Positions 45,643 to 57,642 of a stretch of DNA of 64,000 nt are shown piece after piece; the stretch's first letter is position 1, and each line of letters opens with the position of its first letter. Both the position numbers and the translations under genes were made by a program. Below the pieces are notes generated by a model that was not told where the DNA came from, ran no database searches, and saw only the letters and a program-made list of their open reading frames with translations. The stretch is taken from assembly GCA_027924645.1 (NCBI GenBank), contig BSBN01000242.1, forward strand, positions 2,976,001-3,040,000, in the 5' to 3' direction. This stretch comes from Cunninghamia lanceolata. Lineage: Eukaryota; Streptophyta; Pinopsida; Cupressales; Cupressaceae.

Positions 45643-47082
45643 TAGTGCAGGAGCACCAAGAGGATCATGAAGATCCATGATTGTTTTTGCTTTGTTTCAT
45701 GATTGATCATGTTGTAATAAGGTCTTGAAGACCATTCCTATACTTTGTAATAAGGATCATGCCCAAAATCTCATGTTTGTAGATGAGATAGTTATATGAT
45801 GTCATGTTGTAATGGGGCAGTCATATATTGAAGCCTTTTATGGCATGTCTGAGGAGGTGTCCAAAGGTTTAATGCCTTGTCAAAGGCTACTTTCCCTTGT
45901 AATGGTGTTTGAAGACTTTGTTTGTTATGCCACCCCACGTTACATATGACAAATCATTGTCATTAGTTGCAGTCCATAACAAAACAGGGCAACAATGGTT
46001 GAAGATCAGTTATATACCTTCCCATCGATTGAAACTGCCTTCCAAAAGGTTTGTCAAGAGGTATGCAAGCTCAAAAAGCCTTGAACATGATTATTGTTGT
46101 AGGAAAAGTAAGGTGGAAGGAGAAATAAGTGAAGAAATCTCAGTTTTCCTATCAAATTCCTGTATCTTTCGTTGTTTCTGCCCGTGGTACTTCTCTGTAC
46201 GGAGATGTCATAAGGCTAATGATTGTGGAAGGTTGGAGGTATGAGTTAAGTTCTTGTTGTAATTGATTGGAGGTCTTGAAACATCTTTGTATTTGAATTC
46301 TTTGCATTTTCTTGAAATTGGGTTACTAAACCCTACCTTAGGGTTTCTGACAGAAATTATGCCTTTTCTCTCCATTCCACTGGTTTGAGTCACTCCTGAT
46401 CAGTGGAATGGACTTGTCTTTGTCTATTTTTATGTTTTATAATAAGGTTTGGGCAGGGGGTCTGAGAAGGAGGAAGTTTTGTTGAAGAATCCTAACATCA
46501 CCATGTGTTAGGTGCTACCAAGAGAAACAACATAATAAAATTCATACATAGTCGACTGTGAGGCCATAAAAAACCTTGAAATCCATTGTTTTGCCACCCA
46601 TGTGAAGTGTCCAAATGATTCAGAGAGTTTGGTGATTCCAATTAAGAGTACTTGTTTTGTAATTTTGGGCTAATTGGGGCTCTTTACAATAGGACAGCCT
46701 TATTGAAAGTGGCACATGTTGCAAAACAACCCATAGTGAGTCTTTGATATGTTGTAGGGAATCCAAAAGGGTATCTTAGGATTGTCTAAGATTTAAGTTG
46801 GCAGGCAACCAGAAGGAATTATTGTTGACTGTTCTCATTTCAAGGGCTATAAGGATCCCATTAGGTTTGTGAAGGAAGTCCTAAACACAAACTTGTTAAT
46901 CCTTAGCCAATGGTCTGGATGGGTCCCATGGTATGCCAAACAAGCCTTTACATGCTGGTTCCAAAGAAATTAACTGTTGTTCCCACTTTTTCATGTTGAT
47001 CCATGAATTAGGTTCTTGAATGTCAAGAAGAAAGTCTTGTCACACTGTGGAATCCTCAAACTGTCCTAAGTACTCTACATCA
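45643..47082 (+). mobile_element. Nested insertion 2: probable solo LTR with TSD TTGTA
   Basis: TTGTA occurs at 45,638-45,642 and 47,083-47,087. The insert reads TAGTGCAGGAGC at its start (TG decayed to TA) and CTACATCA at its end. Without it, the sequence after the Gag knuckle continues into the normal knuckle-protease linker. The insert itself has only short frames. Confidence 0.65.
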
Positions 47083-47087
47083 TTGTA

Positions 47088-48583
47088 GCTTCAAGAATTC
47101 AAACGAAGAAATTTGAACTATGCACAAGAAAAGATGATGATCCATCACATTATTCACTTTCATGCAACAAAGTTGAAAACACAAGTAATGAGGTATGGTT
47201 TCTAGATTCAAATTGTTCTAATCATATGCTAGGTTGTAGAGAAGCATTTTCAAGATTGATGAAAATTTTAAAAGAGAAGTAAGATTGGGTGATAATAAAG
47301 TACTTGAAGTTTGTGGAAAAGGACAATTGGATATTAGACACTAGACAAGGAAAAACAAAAATTGTAGATGTATACCATTCAGCACTACTGAGGCATAATT
47401 TGGTGAGTGTTTGTCAGCTAGTTGAAAAAGGACTTAAACTTGTATTTGATGGTACAATTTTTGCTATCTATGATAAGATACAAGGAGGAAAGATGATTGC
47501 TACTACAGAGATTACAAAAAACTAATGTTCCCATTGAGAATCAAAGCAAGTAATAATTTTTTTATCATGCGACTATTGAGGATGCAAGTTGGTTATAGCA
47601 CCAAAGGTGTGAACATCTTAATTTCTAGGGATTGCATATGTTGTATCAAAGAAATATGGTACCTAAGCTACCAAAGATTCAAGCAAGAGGAAAAGAGGTG
47701 TGCAAGGGTTGTGCACTTGGAAAACACTGCAATGGGACAGGTTCCCTAGAAGCACATGGAGAGAAAATCAGCTACTAGAGCTTATTCATTTAGATATGTG
47801 TGGTCCTAAGTCCAAGGCAAGCATAGGTATGAACCACTACATGATTACATTTATTGATAATTTTAGTAGATACATATGGGTTTACTTTTTGAAGAGTAAA
47901 AGTGAAGCTTTTGAAGCATTTACAATGTTTAAATTCATGGTAGAAAAAGAAAGTGGAAGATGCATAAAGTGTTTAAAAATAGATAGAGGAGGTGAATTTT
48001 CTCAAAAGAATTTAGTGAGTTTTTGGCAAGAAGTGGAATCAAGAGAAAAATAACAACATATTATACACCACAACAAAATGGGGTGGTAGAAAGAAAGAAC
48101 AGAACAATAATATAATCAACAAGAAGCATGCTACAAGCAAAGAGTGTGGACAAAATGTTTTGGGTGGAAGTAATCAACATTGCTATTTACATCATGAATA
48201 GGAGCTCAACTATTGTAGTAAGAAATATGACACTGTATGAAGCTTGCTATAGGAGAAATCCTATGATGGCACGCTTGAAAGTATTTGGTTGTTTAACTTA
48301 TGTTTACATAAATGATGAGAAAAGTAAGAAATTGGATGCAAAGAGTGAAGCATGCATATTTACATGTTATATTGCAGAAAGCAACGCCTACAAGTTTTAT
48401 TTTGCTCAAGCTAGGAAGAACATTATTTCTAGAGATGCTATAATTGTTGAAGAAGTCTATGCACATCATTTGGAGAAAGAAAAAGAAACAATAAGTCAAG
48501 GAATAGTTTGTGATCAAGAAAACAGGTTAAAAGTTCAAGATCTACATCAAGTTCAAGCAATGTTACACAAAGTAAGAAGGTAA
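47088..48583 (+). pseudogene. Copia protease and integrase region
   Basis: The protease motif reads EVWFLDSNCSNHM near 47,190-47,228, where the family has D-S-G; the Gly codon is Asn (47,211-47,213), expected to abolish activity. The integrase follows: pre-integrase segment (HSALLRHNLVSVCQL), zinc-binding remnants near 47,590-47,730, then the core with LLELIHLDMCGPKSK (first Asp), TFIDNFSRYIWVYFLKSK, KIDRGGEFS (second Asp) and, after a frameshift near 48,030, PQQNGVVERKNRT (catalytic Glu retained). A 151-codon frame (48,128-48,583) covers the C-terminal part. Stops and shifts make it non-functional. Confidence 0.88.
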
Positions 48584-48599
48584 TTCAAACTCATCCTCC

Positions 48600-48896
48600 A
48601 AATCTAATGTTAGATCAAAATTTTGAAGGAAGATTGACAAGAAGTCGGGCTAGAGAAAGCAATGAAGATGATGAATTGGTTAATTATGCATTTTATTCAA
48701 TACTGAGATGGAATCTTCTAAGTTTTAAGAAGCAGTTGAAAAGAAAGAAAGAATTAAATCAATGGAAGAAGAGATTAATGCTATTGAAAGAAACAAAACT
48801 TGGGAGCTTGTAAAGCTACCTGATGACAAAGAAGTGATAGGAACTAATGGGTGTACAAGACAAGTACAAGAGTGATGGTGAGTGATGGTGTCATGC
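48600..48896 (+). pseudogene. Copia reverse transcriptase, N-terminal fragment
   Basis: The plus strand, with frame shifts, gives the linker (RLTRSRARESNEDDELVNYA) and the start of the Copia RT region, with INAIERNKTWELV and LPDDKEVIGT, up to the point where the 5.1-kb element interrupts it. The matching C-terminal part resumes at 53,977. Confidence 0.8.
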
Positions 48897-50026
48897 TCAA
48901 ACTTATACATGAACAAAGCACACATAAACATGTATGCAACCAAATATATTTTTTAAAACAACACTAAATATACTATTGTCACACTACACATGGTAGTTTT
49001 CCATGTGCACCTGACACCATTGCACATGCAACGAAGTGAAGGCAGATGATCATGCCTCCATGGCATGAATTAAAATAGATCATTAAAATTAAACTTGCTA
49101 ATCAAGCTAAACACATTAATCAATTCACAAGAGAATCTAATGATTAAGCATGACCAATACTGCTAGGAAGGAAAATACAACACATTTTTACTTATCGATG
49201 TAAGATTATCAATAAAGTGCAAATTAGACTAGCTAGATATGATAGAATTTTAATTACAAAACTAATCACCCTAAAATTATTATATAAAACTCAAAGGAGT
49301 TAATACATGATAATTAAAGTTTTGGTTAAAATTAAATATAGATTTGTTGGCATTTCAATTCGTACCTCTAGAATGCGAGTTGGAAACGTAAAGCTATGCA
49401 CAGACAAACTGCTCTTCTATTATGAGGGGAAGTTCCCTTTTTGCTGATGTTTGCTTAAAAGATAAATAAATTAAATTTGCCTATCTTCTTTTTGTTTCTC
49501 AGCTGCGAGCACAAGGTTATAAAACTCTAATCGCTGCAGCAGAGGTTTTTCCTTTTAAAAACTTCTAACTACAACTAGGCCTAAACTAAATGACGCTTTT
49601 AATCACCTAAGTAAATTCAGAGCAAAGGGATTAAAAGTTAACACGGAATGATTTTTTTTTAACATAAAAGCTTTAATAAACTTCTTCCAGATTCACATCA
49701 AAAGACTCATTGTACTTTAAGATGAAAACTAAAAGTAAGATTACGTAAGCCACACATCTAACGGCAAAACTAGATGATCGTGAGATAGAGAAACAAAGCA
49801 AATGGCAGGCATGAGATTTCTATTCTCAATATCATAAAGTTATTACAACTCCAGGACAACAATATTGTAGAAAAAGGTAGGCATACAATATGCTATCAAA
49901 GACTGGATAACAGATAACACAGAGTGAACAAGCTCACTTGAAATAACAATTTCTACAGGCTAGAATAGGCACAATAAATTTTGCTATCACAATTATAGTT
50001 CCCTTAACAATGGGCAAGGCTGCCCT

Positions 50027-50034
50027 TATTTATA
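50027..50034 (-). promoter_or_regulatory. Minus-strand TATA box in nested insertion 3
   Basis: AGTATAAATAAGGGCAGCC on the minus strand is a strong TATA element. It is the only hint of the orientation of this non-coding insertion. Confidence 0.4.
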
Positions 50035-51674
50035 CTAAATCAAAGGAGTAGGGAACCCTGAAATCTCCTTGATTTTACCTAACTAACTTGCCAACTCATG
50101 AGCTTTATTTCTATTCTAAGACAAAGATTACAACTAACAACTGCTTTAAAATAATTTTCTTTAAAGCAAAGAAAGCTCCAACTATTACAAAGTAATTTTT
50201 TTACTATTTAAGGATGGATAAGCTTTGGATGAAAACAAATGCTTTAAAATAAAAAGCATTTGAGTTAAAGCTGCTTTCTTTTGAGTCACATCCCCATCTT
50301 TATTATTGCTTTATTGGTGACGTCATCCACTGATATAAATATATTGCCGCAGCTACCTATTTTTAGCCTTGAGGGTTGCTTTATCTTCTCTGTTCTTCAA
50401 CACTCTCCTTCAGATTATCTGTTGCAACCACAAAGAGCATCACATCCGTGTGCCAGGGACTTCTACCAAGATTGGATCTGACCACCTTGAAATCATCCAT
50501 GTCTAATGTTCTTTGGCAAAACATTCTGCTTTTCTTTCAACCACTTTCGAGCAATCCTTTTCTGATATTTTTCCCTTGTCATCGTGCCACATCTTCTTGC
50601 ATTCTTCAATAGAAATGATGAAGTTCTCTTTCCATGATGCTATTGAGAAACATTTCTTAATGTCATTAGACCTGAGGTTGCATAGTACTGCATACTGAAA
50701 AACCTGAAGAATGCCTGTGAACACACCTATATTTAGAAATATTTTGCGCAAAAGGCTGAAAACTATTTGCTGATTTCTTTTAAAAATTATCTTTTAAGCG
50801 AAAAAGTTGGCACGTGGGTTTTGTAGACAATCCCATTCTGAAGCAGCCCAGATTGTCAGATTTTAAAAAAGCAGAGGATTTCCTGAAAAAGTAACAAAAA
50901 GTAGATTTTAGAAAAACTAAAATTTTCCAATCTTTAAGAGGACGAAATTCCAGATGAACCCATTTCGATGAAAACTGAAAAAGCTCCAGCCCTATTTTTG
51001 AAAAATGATGCCCTAGAAAAATGGACCTTAAAAAAGCGTGCCTCTGTGATTCCCAATTCCGAAACTACAAAGAACACTGAAAAAGCACTCCATTTGGGTT
51101 CTCAAATCTTCATGAGAAGAAAAAGATGTTTTCTTCCTCTGGATGCATCTTGCAAAAATAATGAATAAAGGAAGCCTAAAGCTTGTTTTATAGAACTTTA
51201 GGGCGAATAAGCAACATTCTTTGTGAAAGCATAAAGCTTGAATCTTATCCATGAAGATAGCAACTTTTAAAGCACAAATCCAAGTAGATATACTTGAATA
51301 GGAAGAATCTCTATTTTATAGCTGCATATGGCTTCATGTGTGAGATGATTAAAAATATCTTCTTTGATGATGTCATCAAACACGTGAGATTGAAAAAGTG
51401 TTAGCCAAATTTTCCTTCATTTTGAAACTTTTTGTACTCGTTTTGACTCTAGTGTGGCCTGCCTCTGACTTCAACAAGATGGCAATCTGCCACCATTGAT
51501 TGAAAAAGCTAACTGCTCATGGCATCTTGAAGATTTATCAACTCTGATTTCATCCTCAGCCTCGAACTGACATTTAGACTGCAAATTTGGCTTCTGGAAA
51601 CTGTCGCCGGATGAAGATCGGGAAGTGGCTGCAAGAAACATTGCCGGAGCATACAAAAACTATCTCTGGAGATC

Positions 51675-52702
51675 CCAAGCATCCCTAGCCTCTAGGGGTG
51701 CTTGGAATTTCATGCCTTAGTCATTTTTTTTTATATTCACAACTTTGCTCATTTTATGGAAAAACACAAAAAATTGGCTAAGTCTGGAGATGATGGGCGC
51801 CCCTAGCCTCCTGGGGTGCCTAAGATTCTATGCCTTAGAATTTTTTTGGAATTTTCATTTTCTTTTGCAAATCTTGATGGCAAGTGGAATTCCTCCAGAT
51901 TTTGAAGGTCCCTACCTGACGTATACTTCTTTTCATTTTCTTCTACAAATCTTGATGGCAAGTGGAATTCCTCTAGATTTTGAAGGTCCCTACCTGACGT
52001 ATATTTCAAAATATATTTAAGTATATATTTTAAATATTTTGAAATATACTTTCAGGATGTTTGAGATAGGTCACGGATCCATGGGATTTGACATGCAGAT
52101 TCTAGATTTTTGAGGATCCACCAGATTTCAGAGTTAGTCAGTTTTTTAGGGCTTCAAGACATCAGACTTAGTCAATTTCAGGATTTCAAAGATAGGCATC
52201 AAGATGAGGGTAGACTGGATAGCCTGAGCATATATGAGATGAATCCCCTACTTTTATGGGCCTTTTGACTGAGTTTGACTACTTTTGACCTCATGGAAGT
52301 GGGTTGACGAAACCTTTTTGACATTTTTTGAAAAACGTGAAAAATATTCTAACTCTTGGAGGAATGGGCACCGCTAGAATCCAGGGGTGCCTTGATGTTC
52401 ATGCCTTAGAAAAATTTATGATTTTCAACTTCTGTTTGTAATTTGCCTCGTTTCCCGTGTGGGCAGCTGCTTCATGTCACCGATTTTGACAATTTGTCAG
52501 ACAACTGCCATTGGATGAAGGATGGACTGGATAGTCTGGGTATATCTAACATGGATCCTAGCTTTTCAGAATCTGTTGACCAAAATGACTGCTTTTATCC
52601 ACTCGAAAAATGATTAACGGAGGCATTTTTAACATTTTCTCAGAAAATGCGTAAATATGCTAAGTCTGAGTGGGATGACTGCCCCCAGCCTCTAGGGGTG
52701 CT
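51675..52702. repeat. Four copies of a GGGGTGC hairpin motif
   Basis: Related hairpins occur at 51,675-51,705, 51,796-51,820, 52,367-52,391 and 52,681-52,702. The best has arms CCAAGCATCCCTAG and CTAGGGGTGCTTGG around a 3-base loop (one G-T pair). Each is preceded by a similar CTAAGTCTGGAG(A/G)ATGGGC context, and most are followed by ATGCCTTAG. Confidence 0.75.
51853..52008. repeat. 78-bp tandem duplication
   Basis: The units 51,853-51,930 and 51,931-52,008 both run from TTTTCATTTTCTT through GATGGCAAGTGGAATTCC to CTACCTGACGTATA and differ at only a few bases. A palindromic AT-rich stretch follows. Confidence 0.9.
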
Positions 52703-53976
52703 TGGGATTTCTGGACTTAACCAATTTTGAGGATTTTCAACTTTTTTTCACTTTCCGGATTCATCCTGCTTCGTTCTCCGTTCTTCGTCAAATCGACGAC
52801 TGTTCGTCAATTTTGCGTTATCTGAACAACCTTGAAAAATTGAAAATGAGCCTTGGCAAATGAACCACCTCCATTAATGGCTTCGGAGCTTGTGCTTTGC
52901 CTTCCAAAAAAATTAGAATTGACCCAGTACAGAAAACACGACCTTTTGCAAATTTTGTCTGGACCACCTTGAGCGTGAAGCAAAATCAGCCAATTAGAAT
53001 TAGGCACGACACTTGAATCAGAGATTCTATTTTTATAAACTTTCTATTTTTAGAAAAAATTTCCAGCATCCATATCTCAAGAAACCTAGAAAACCATTTG
53101 ACATTTATTTTTAGAAATTTTGACTTTTTGACCTTTTTTGACGAAAAATTTTCTAGACTTTCACAAAATGCCTTAATGAAACAAAATTTTTAATTTCCGT
53201 ACAACAAGATTTAATTAATAATTTTTTTAAAAAAATTATTATTTTTTGTTAAAAAAAATTTGACTTGCAAGGTGGAGAAGGCACTTATTTAAATTGAGCT
53301 TATATACCAACCACTATCTAATCATTTATTAATAATTTTATAGGTTTAAGTAAATTGCTGACCAAGTCATAATTTAAGTGCAATCTATTTTTTATTGATT
53401 TAATAATTAAACAAAATTAATTATTAAACTCTATCATTCTTTATACTTCAATATAAGCACTTATTTAAGTTAAATTAGTTTATAACAATCCCTCAAGCTC
53501 ATTTAAAATAAAACACTCAACTAATCAAATTCACAATTAATTAAACTAAATTATAGGAATACCCCCAAAATGCTCGATTACATTCACCTCACATTTAATC
53601 TTAAATATAGACTAAGTATCAATTATTTAAATTAAATCTTTCAATCCTCAAAAGTAAAGTCTAAATTTAATAAAATAAATTAATCTGTGCACTAAGCTAA
53701 ATTAATCAATAATATTATTTAAACAAATACATTCAATTGGATTCAAATAAAATCTGATAAATCAATAAAAATGACATTGAGAAAATTGACTAAATTAAAT
53801 TCTGACTAATTATTAAATATTGTAATAGGAAATTAGGGCATCTCCACAACCCTAAAAGCATATTATTTAAGGGAGGCCCATTCCTTTATTTTCTCATTAT
53901 TATTCTTGTGTTCTTTTACAGTAGGTTTGAGAGGAGGAAGAGAGAAAAAAGTAAAGAGAAGATTTCTCCTTCATGC

Positions 53977-55385
53977 CCATTGAAAGATACAAATCTAGAT
54001 TGGTTGCAAAAGGATATGCTCAAATGTATGGTATAAATTAGGAAGAGACCTATGCATCTGTTGCAAGACATGACATTATAAAATTGATTATCATTAGCAG
54101 CACAAAAAGGATGGAAAGTACACCAATTAGATGTGAAGATTGTATTTTTGAATGGATACATTGAAGAGAAAGTATATGTGGACCAGCCAAAAGGATTTGA
54201 AAAAGGCAAACACGATATGTTTACAGGTTGAAGAAAGAATGCTATGGTTTGAAACAAGTACTGTGAGCATGGCATTCAAAAATTAATACATGATTTTTAG
54301 GAAAAAGATATGTGAGAAGAAGAATGAGCCTACACTATATTTTAAGGAAGGAAGGTAATAAAACAATTTATGAATGTCTATATGTCAATGACTTGAAGCT
54401 CAAAGAGAATGAAGAAGTCTATATGTTGATGACTTAATCTATGCTGGAAGCTCAAATAGAATGAAGAAGTCTATATGTTGATGACTTAATCTATGTAGAA
54501 AGCTCAAATAGAATGAAGAAAGAATTCAAAGAGGCATTAATGAAAGAATTTGAAACAATAGATTTAGGATTTATGCAATATTTACTTGTTATGGAGGTAC
54601 GTTAATCTTAGGTAGGATCTTTATTTGTCAATTATGTGCAAGATCTGTTGCAGAAGTTTAATATGCTAGATTGTAAAGGAGTTGATTTACCAATTGTGTT
54701 TGGAGAAAAGTTGATGAAAGATGATGGATCACCGAAAGTAGATGAAAAGAAATAAGTTTAATGTATTTGACAGTTACAAGGCCGGATGTTATGTTTGCAC
54801 TAGAATTGATTTCAAGGTATATAAGTGAACCTACAAAAAGACAATTACAAGAAGCAAAATGAATACAAAGGTATGTTAAGGTAACAAAGGATCATGGAAT
54901 CCATTATTATTTAGTTGAAGATTGAAAGTTGTTTGGTTATTTAGATTTGGATTGGGCAAGATCATCAGATGATAGAGCACATTACGGCATTGTTTTACAT
55001 TAGGAAGTCAATTGGTTACATGAAGTTAAAAAGAGTAGAATACAGTTACATTATCCAGTATAGAAGCAGAGTATGTTGCATTAACAACAACACATACACA
55101 CAATTTTGTTAACAAGAGTTTTGGAAAATCTAAGAGAAAAACAAATAAATCCTACAATAATATTTTGTGACAATGGTGGAGCAATACAATTAAGAAAGAA
55201 TCTAGTATTTCATGCAAGGAAAAAACCAATAGAATTGAAGCACCATTATGTAAGAGAGAGTACAAGACAAGAAAGTTGACATTTAGTTTTGCAAGTCAGA
55301 AGAATAGTTCGCAGACATCGTGACTAAAGGACTAGGGAAGATAATACACTCAAAATTGAAGACAAAATTGAGATACAGGTGTTTG
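53977..55385 (+). pseudogene. Copia reverse transcriptase C-terminal part and RNase H
   Basis: The region resumes with ERYKSRLVAKGYAQ and continues to QLDVKIVFLNGYIEEKVYV, typical of Copia RT. The YVDD catalytic block is present as an out-of-frame triplication (54,376-54,520). RNase H motifs follow: GYLDLDWA near 54,930, a region corresponding to the A-E-A-E-Y-V block near 55,060 and IFCDNGGAIQLRKNLVFHARKK near 55,150-55,220. It ends close to the purine tract before the 3' LTR. Stops are frequent. Confidence 0.88.
54376..54520 (+). repeat. Triplicated YVDD-encoding segment
   Basis: GTCTATATGTxxATGACTT followed by AAGCTCAAAxAGAATGAAGAA starts at 54,376 (shortened), 54,417 and 54,469. The last two are exactly 52 bp apart, which is not a multiple of three, so the duplication breaks the RT frame. 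Confidence 0.9.
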
Positions 55386-55401
55386 ACATCAAGGGGGAGA
55401 A

Positions 55402-55854
55402 TGTTGAAAACTTTGATGTAAAAAAAAACAGCCTAAACAATCGCAGCAGAATGCTATAGCAAAATACCAATCAGAACAGCAGAATGCAAAAAAGCAGGAT
55501 GCCAAAAGCAGCAGTTAAAAAAATGGGAGCAACAGTTAAATATAAGATTAGGAAGATAAAAATAGGACTGCTTATGTTTAGAGTGTTTTCTTTTGTTTTT
55601 CTAAGTAGAAATGTTAGATCATTGTTAGGATAGCAGTGAAAGAGTAAGACAGCAAAAAAGATATTGATTGTAAGCTACTAAGTTCAGTATGATGCTGAAG
55701 TGGAGCAGGAGATTGATTTGATTTAATATAAATAGAAAACTGTTCCAAAAAATCTTGAATGGCTTTAAGATCTTGTGTATGGAATTTATGATTTTATGTT
55801 TCTGATTTCTTGAGGTTGCTGTTCTGCCCCTGTTCAATACGGGATTTTCCAACA
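55402..55854 (+). repeat. Copia 3' LTR
   Basis: It starts TGTTGAAAACTTTG directly after the purine tract and ends TTTTCCAACA, followed by the TSD CTCCC. Confidence 0.92.
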
Positions 55855-56390
55855 CTCCCTTGAAAGGTAACATATATAATAAATGAAATAAATTGTTTAG
55901 TTTTCCAATGTACCAAATTGGAAGAAATTATAATAATGACGAGATCCAATCATTAATTCATACTGATCTCCCTTAAAGGAATGTGAAATACTAATGTATA
56001 TCAAGTTTGCTCAAAAGTATATCAACTTTGCAGTAGAATTGCTCTAGCAGCAAGCCACCCTTTTCCAAGCCCAATAATGAAGAAATCCTTTAGAAAAGTT
56101 TGATTTCATCTACAACTGCACTATCTCCTCCAGAACATCAATTTTCACATTTACTAAATGCACCAGTTTATTTCAGGTAACTACGTACCAAATACATTTT
56201 TGAGTTAGTTGCACCAATTCTTTGTGCAATTGTTGCCTAGGATGAGAAGGAGAAAGTATGATTGCTATCGTGGTGGTGGTATACTGTTATACAAGTATTC
56301 ATATACTTTGTGCTTGGAGGTTGTCGATTAATATTTGTCGGCATATTTTGCTCTCGCATCCTTGTGCTTTCCTGGTCCCGTGCTTGCTTG

Positions 56391-56890
56391 AGAAGGTGGT
56401 GTACTATGTCCATCTCTTTGATCCAATTAAAGATAGTCCAGTGATATATTGTTTGAAAGTACTCTTCAAATATGTTTTCAATATAGTCGTCAGGAAACTT
56501 GGAACTTAGATTCAGGGATAAGGACTTTGTCTCTGTACTCATACCCACATTTCCTGGTGACTATATTTAAATGTAATATAGCTGCACCATTATTCATATA
56601 ATCTCATACCCTCTTTCAAAATGCTGTCCTCATTAACATATACCATGCTTGCCCCATGCTTGAGAAGGTGGTGTACTAGGTCTACCTTGTTAGTCAAATT
56701 AAACAGTCTTATGGTATGTTGTTTGAAAGTGTCTTCAAATATGTTTTTGACACACAGTTATCAGGAAATCAGGTTCAGGGACAAGGACTTTGTCTTTGTG
56801 CTTGTAACCATATTTTTTGATGACTATCTCTAAATATATATGACCATACCATTATTCATATGATCTCATACCTTTTTTCAAAATGGTGTC
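56391..56890. repeat. Direct duplication with 272-bp period
   Basis: The blocks AGAAGGTGGTGTACTA, TTGTTTGAAAGT, TCTTCAAATATGTTTT, GGACAAGGACTTTGTCT-like, ACCATTATTCATATxATCTCATACC and TTTCAAAATGxTGTCC occur in the same order from 56,391 and from 56,663. The copies are clearly diverged, so this is an old duplication in intron sequence. Confidence 0.85.
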
Positions 56891-57642
56891 CCCGTTCCCA
56901 CGTCCCATGTCTCAAGGTGACCATGGGTTTTCAATGCTATGCTGTGTTTGAAATTTTTATGTTATGAAGTCTATTCTAGGCCAAAAACTAATTGCCACAT
57001 AACTTGCTGTTTTTTTTAGGGTAGTTTATGATTTCTTTTTGTGAGATGGATGTGTTTGGACTTTTGAGCTTGTTGAATTAAGCTTATATCTACAGTTATT
57101 TAGTGGTTTGCAACTTTGCTTAATACAAGATTTTCCTAGCGGCAGTGAACATGCCAGCCTTGCCTTCTACCTTATTAAACAGTTTTATATAGATGGCAGA
57201 ATATACTATAGTCAAACTATCAATGTGTGTATTAGCATATTAGAAATTTTCTTTGGCAATGGTTTTAGTTAATTTGATAGATTGACTAGCTTAAAAAACC
57301 TAGAAGATTACAGACACAGAAATTACCACAGAAAAAGTAAAATGAGCCGTAAACATGTCAATTTTTGAAGAATCCCTTGGGTGACTTCTTTCCTTGAGTT
57401 ATCTGTCAAATATTCAAATCTTATTTGGTGGATTTTCTATGATATTAACAATAACAACTGTGTGTTTTGATTTCTTCCAAAGCCTAAGTACAATGCATCA
57501 AGTAATGTTGACTTGTATATTAGTAGTGAATGAGAATAGCTTTTGTAGGAACTGGAAAATAATCATTAAATTGATTTTTATCTAATGGACTTGGAATTAG
57601 CAGAGTACATGGACTAACAGTCTTGTCTATACTGCTTAACAG

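Larger units (their letters stand above)
41924..45663 (+). pseudogene. Copia gag, split by a solo LTR
   Basis: An ATG at 41,924 opens a frame with APQFKGDNFDYWRDQLK, the N-terminal Gag motif of plant Copia elements. A stop follows, and in another frame comes a UBN2-type segment (AWTDLESSYRR, 42,195-42,413; EDYCVRVTNIV to 42,473). The solo LTR interrupts here. After it the frame resumes with MTYCEAMKDNVVVKKI (45,213 on), then a Gly/Arg-rich stretch (GFGFYFRGRGQSRG) and a decayed CCHC knuckle (CSNCKKIVHIERDC, Gly to Val) at 45,600-45,641. The protein would have been the nucleocapsid precursor. Confidence 0.85.
48897..53970 (-). mobile_element. Nested insertion 3: 5.1-kb non-coding element within the RT gene
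   Basis: TCATGC is present at 48,891-48,896 and again at 53,971-53,976; removing the insert and one copy joins the RT coding sequence in frame. No domain of any retroelement protein was recognised inside. A good TATA box (TATAAATA, 50,027-50,034) is on the minus strand. It contains four hairpin repeats, a 78-bp tandem duplication and a very AT-rich end (53,040-53,900). It may be a giant solo LTR or a non-autonomous element; its termini are not the canonical TG...CA when the TSD is placed this way. Confidence 0.6.
41327..55854 (+). mobile_element. Ty1/Copia retrotransposon, 14.5 kb including three nested insertions
   Basis: LTRs are 41,327-41,792 and 55,402-55,854, flanked by CTCCC at 41,322-41,326 and 55,855-55,859, a perfect 5-bp TSD. 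The primer-binding site ATGGCGTCAGAGCC (41,793 on) and the purine tract AAGGGGGAGA (55,391-55,400) are in the right places. Order is gag, protease, integrase, reverse transcriptase, RNase H, the Copia arrangement. Removing the insertions at 42,474, 45,643 and 48,897 with one TSD copy each leaves about 5.3 kb, normal for Copia. The element is dead, with many stops and frameshifts. Confidence 0.93.
37893..57642 (+). other. SPRTN intron(s) of about 19.7 kb
   Basis: The stretch lies between the acidic-tail exon and the UBZ exon. It holds a local duplication with an inserted element, a Copia element with three nested insertions, and duplicated unique-looking sequence. A further small exon inside it cannot be ruled out, because the phase at the upstream end is unsettled. 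Confidence 0.6.
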
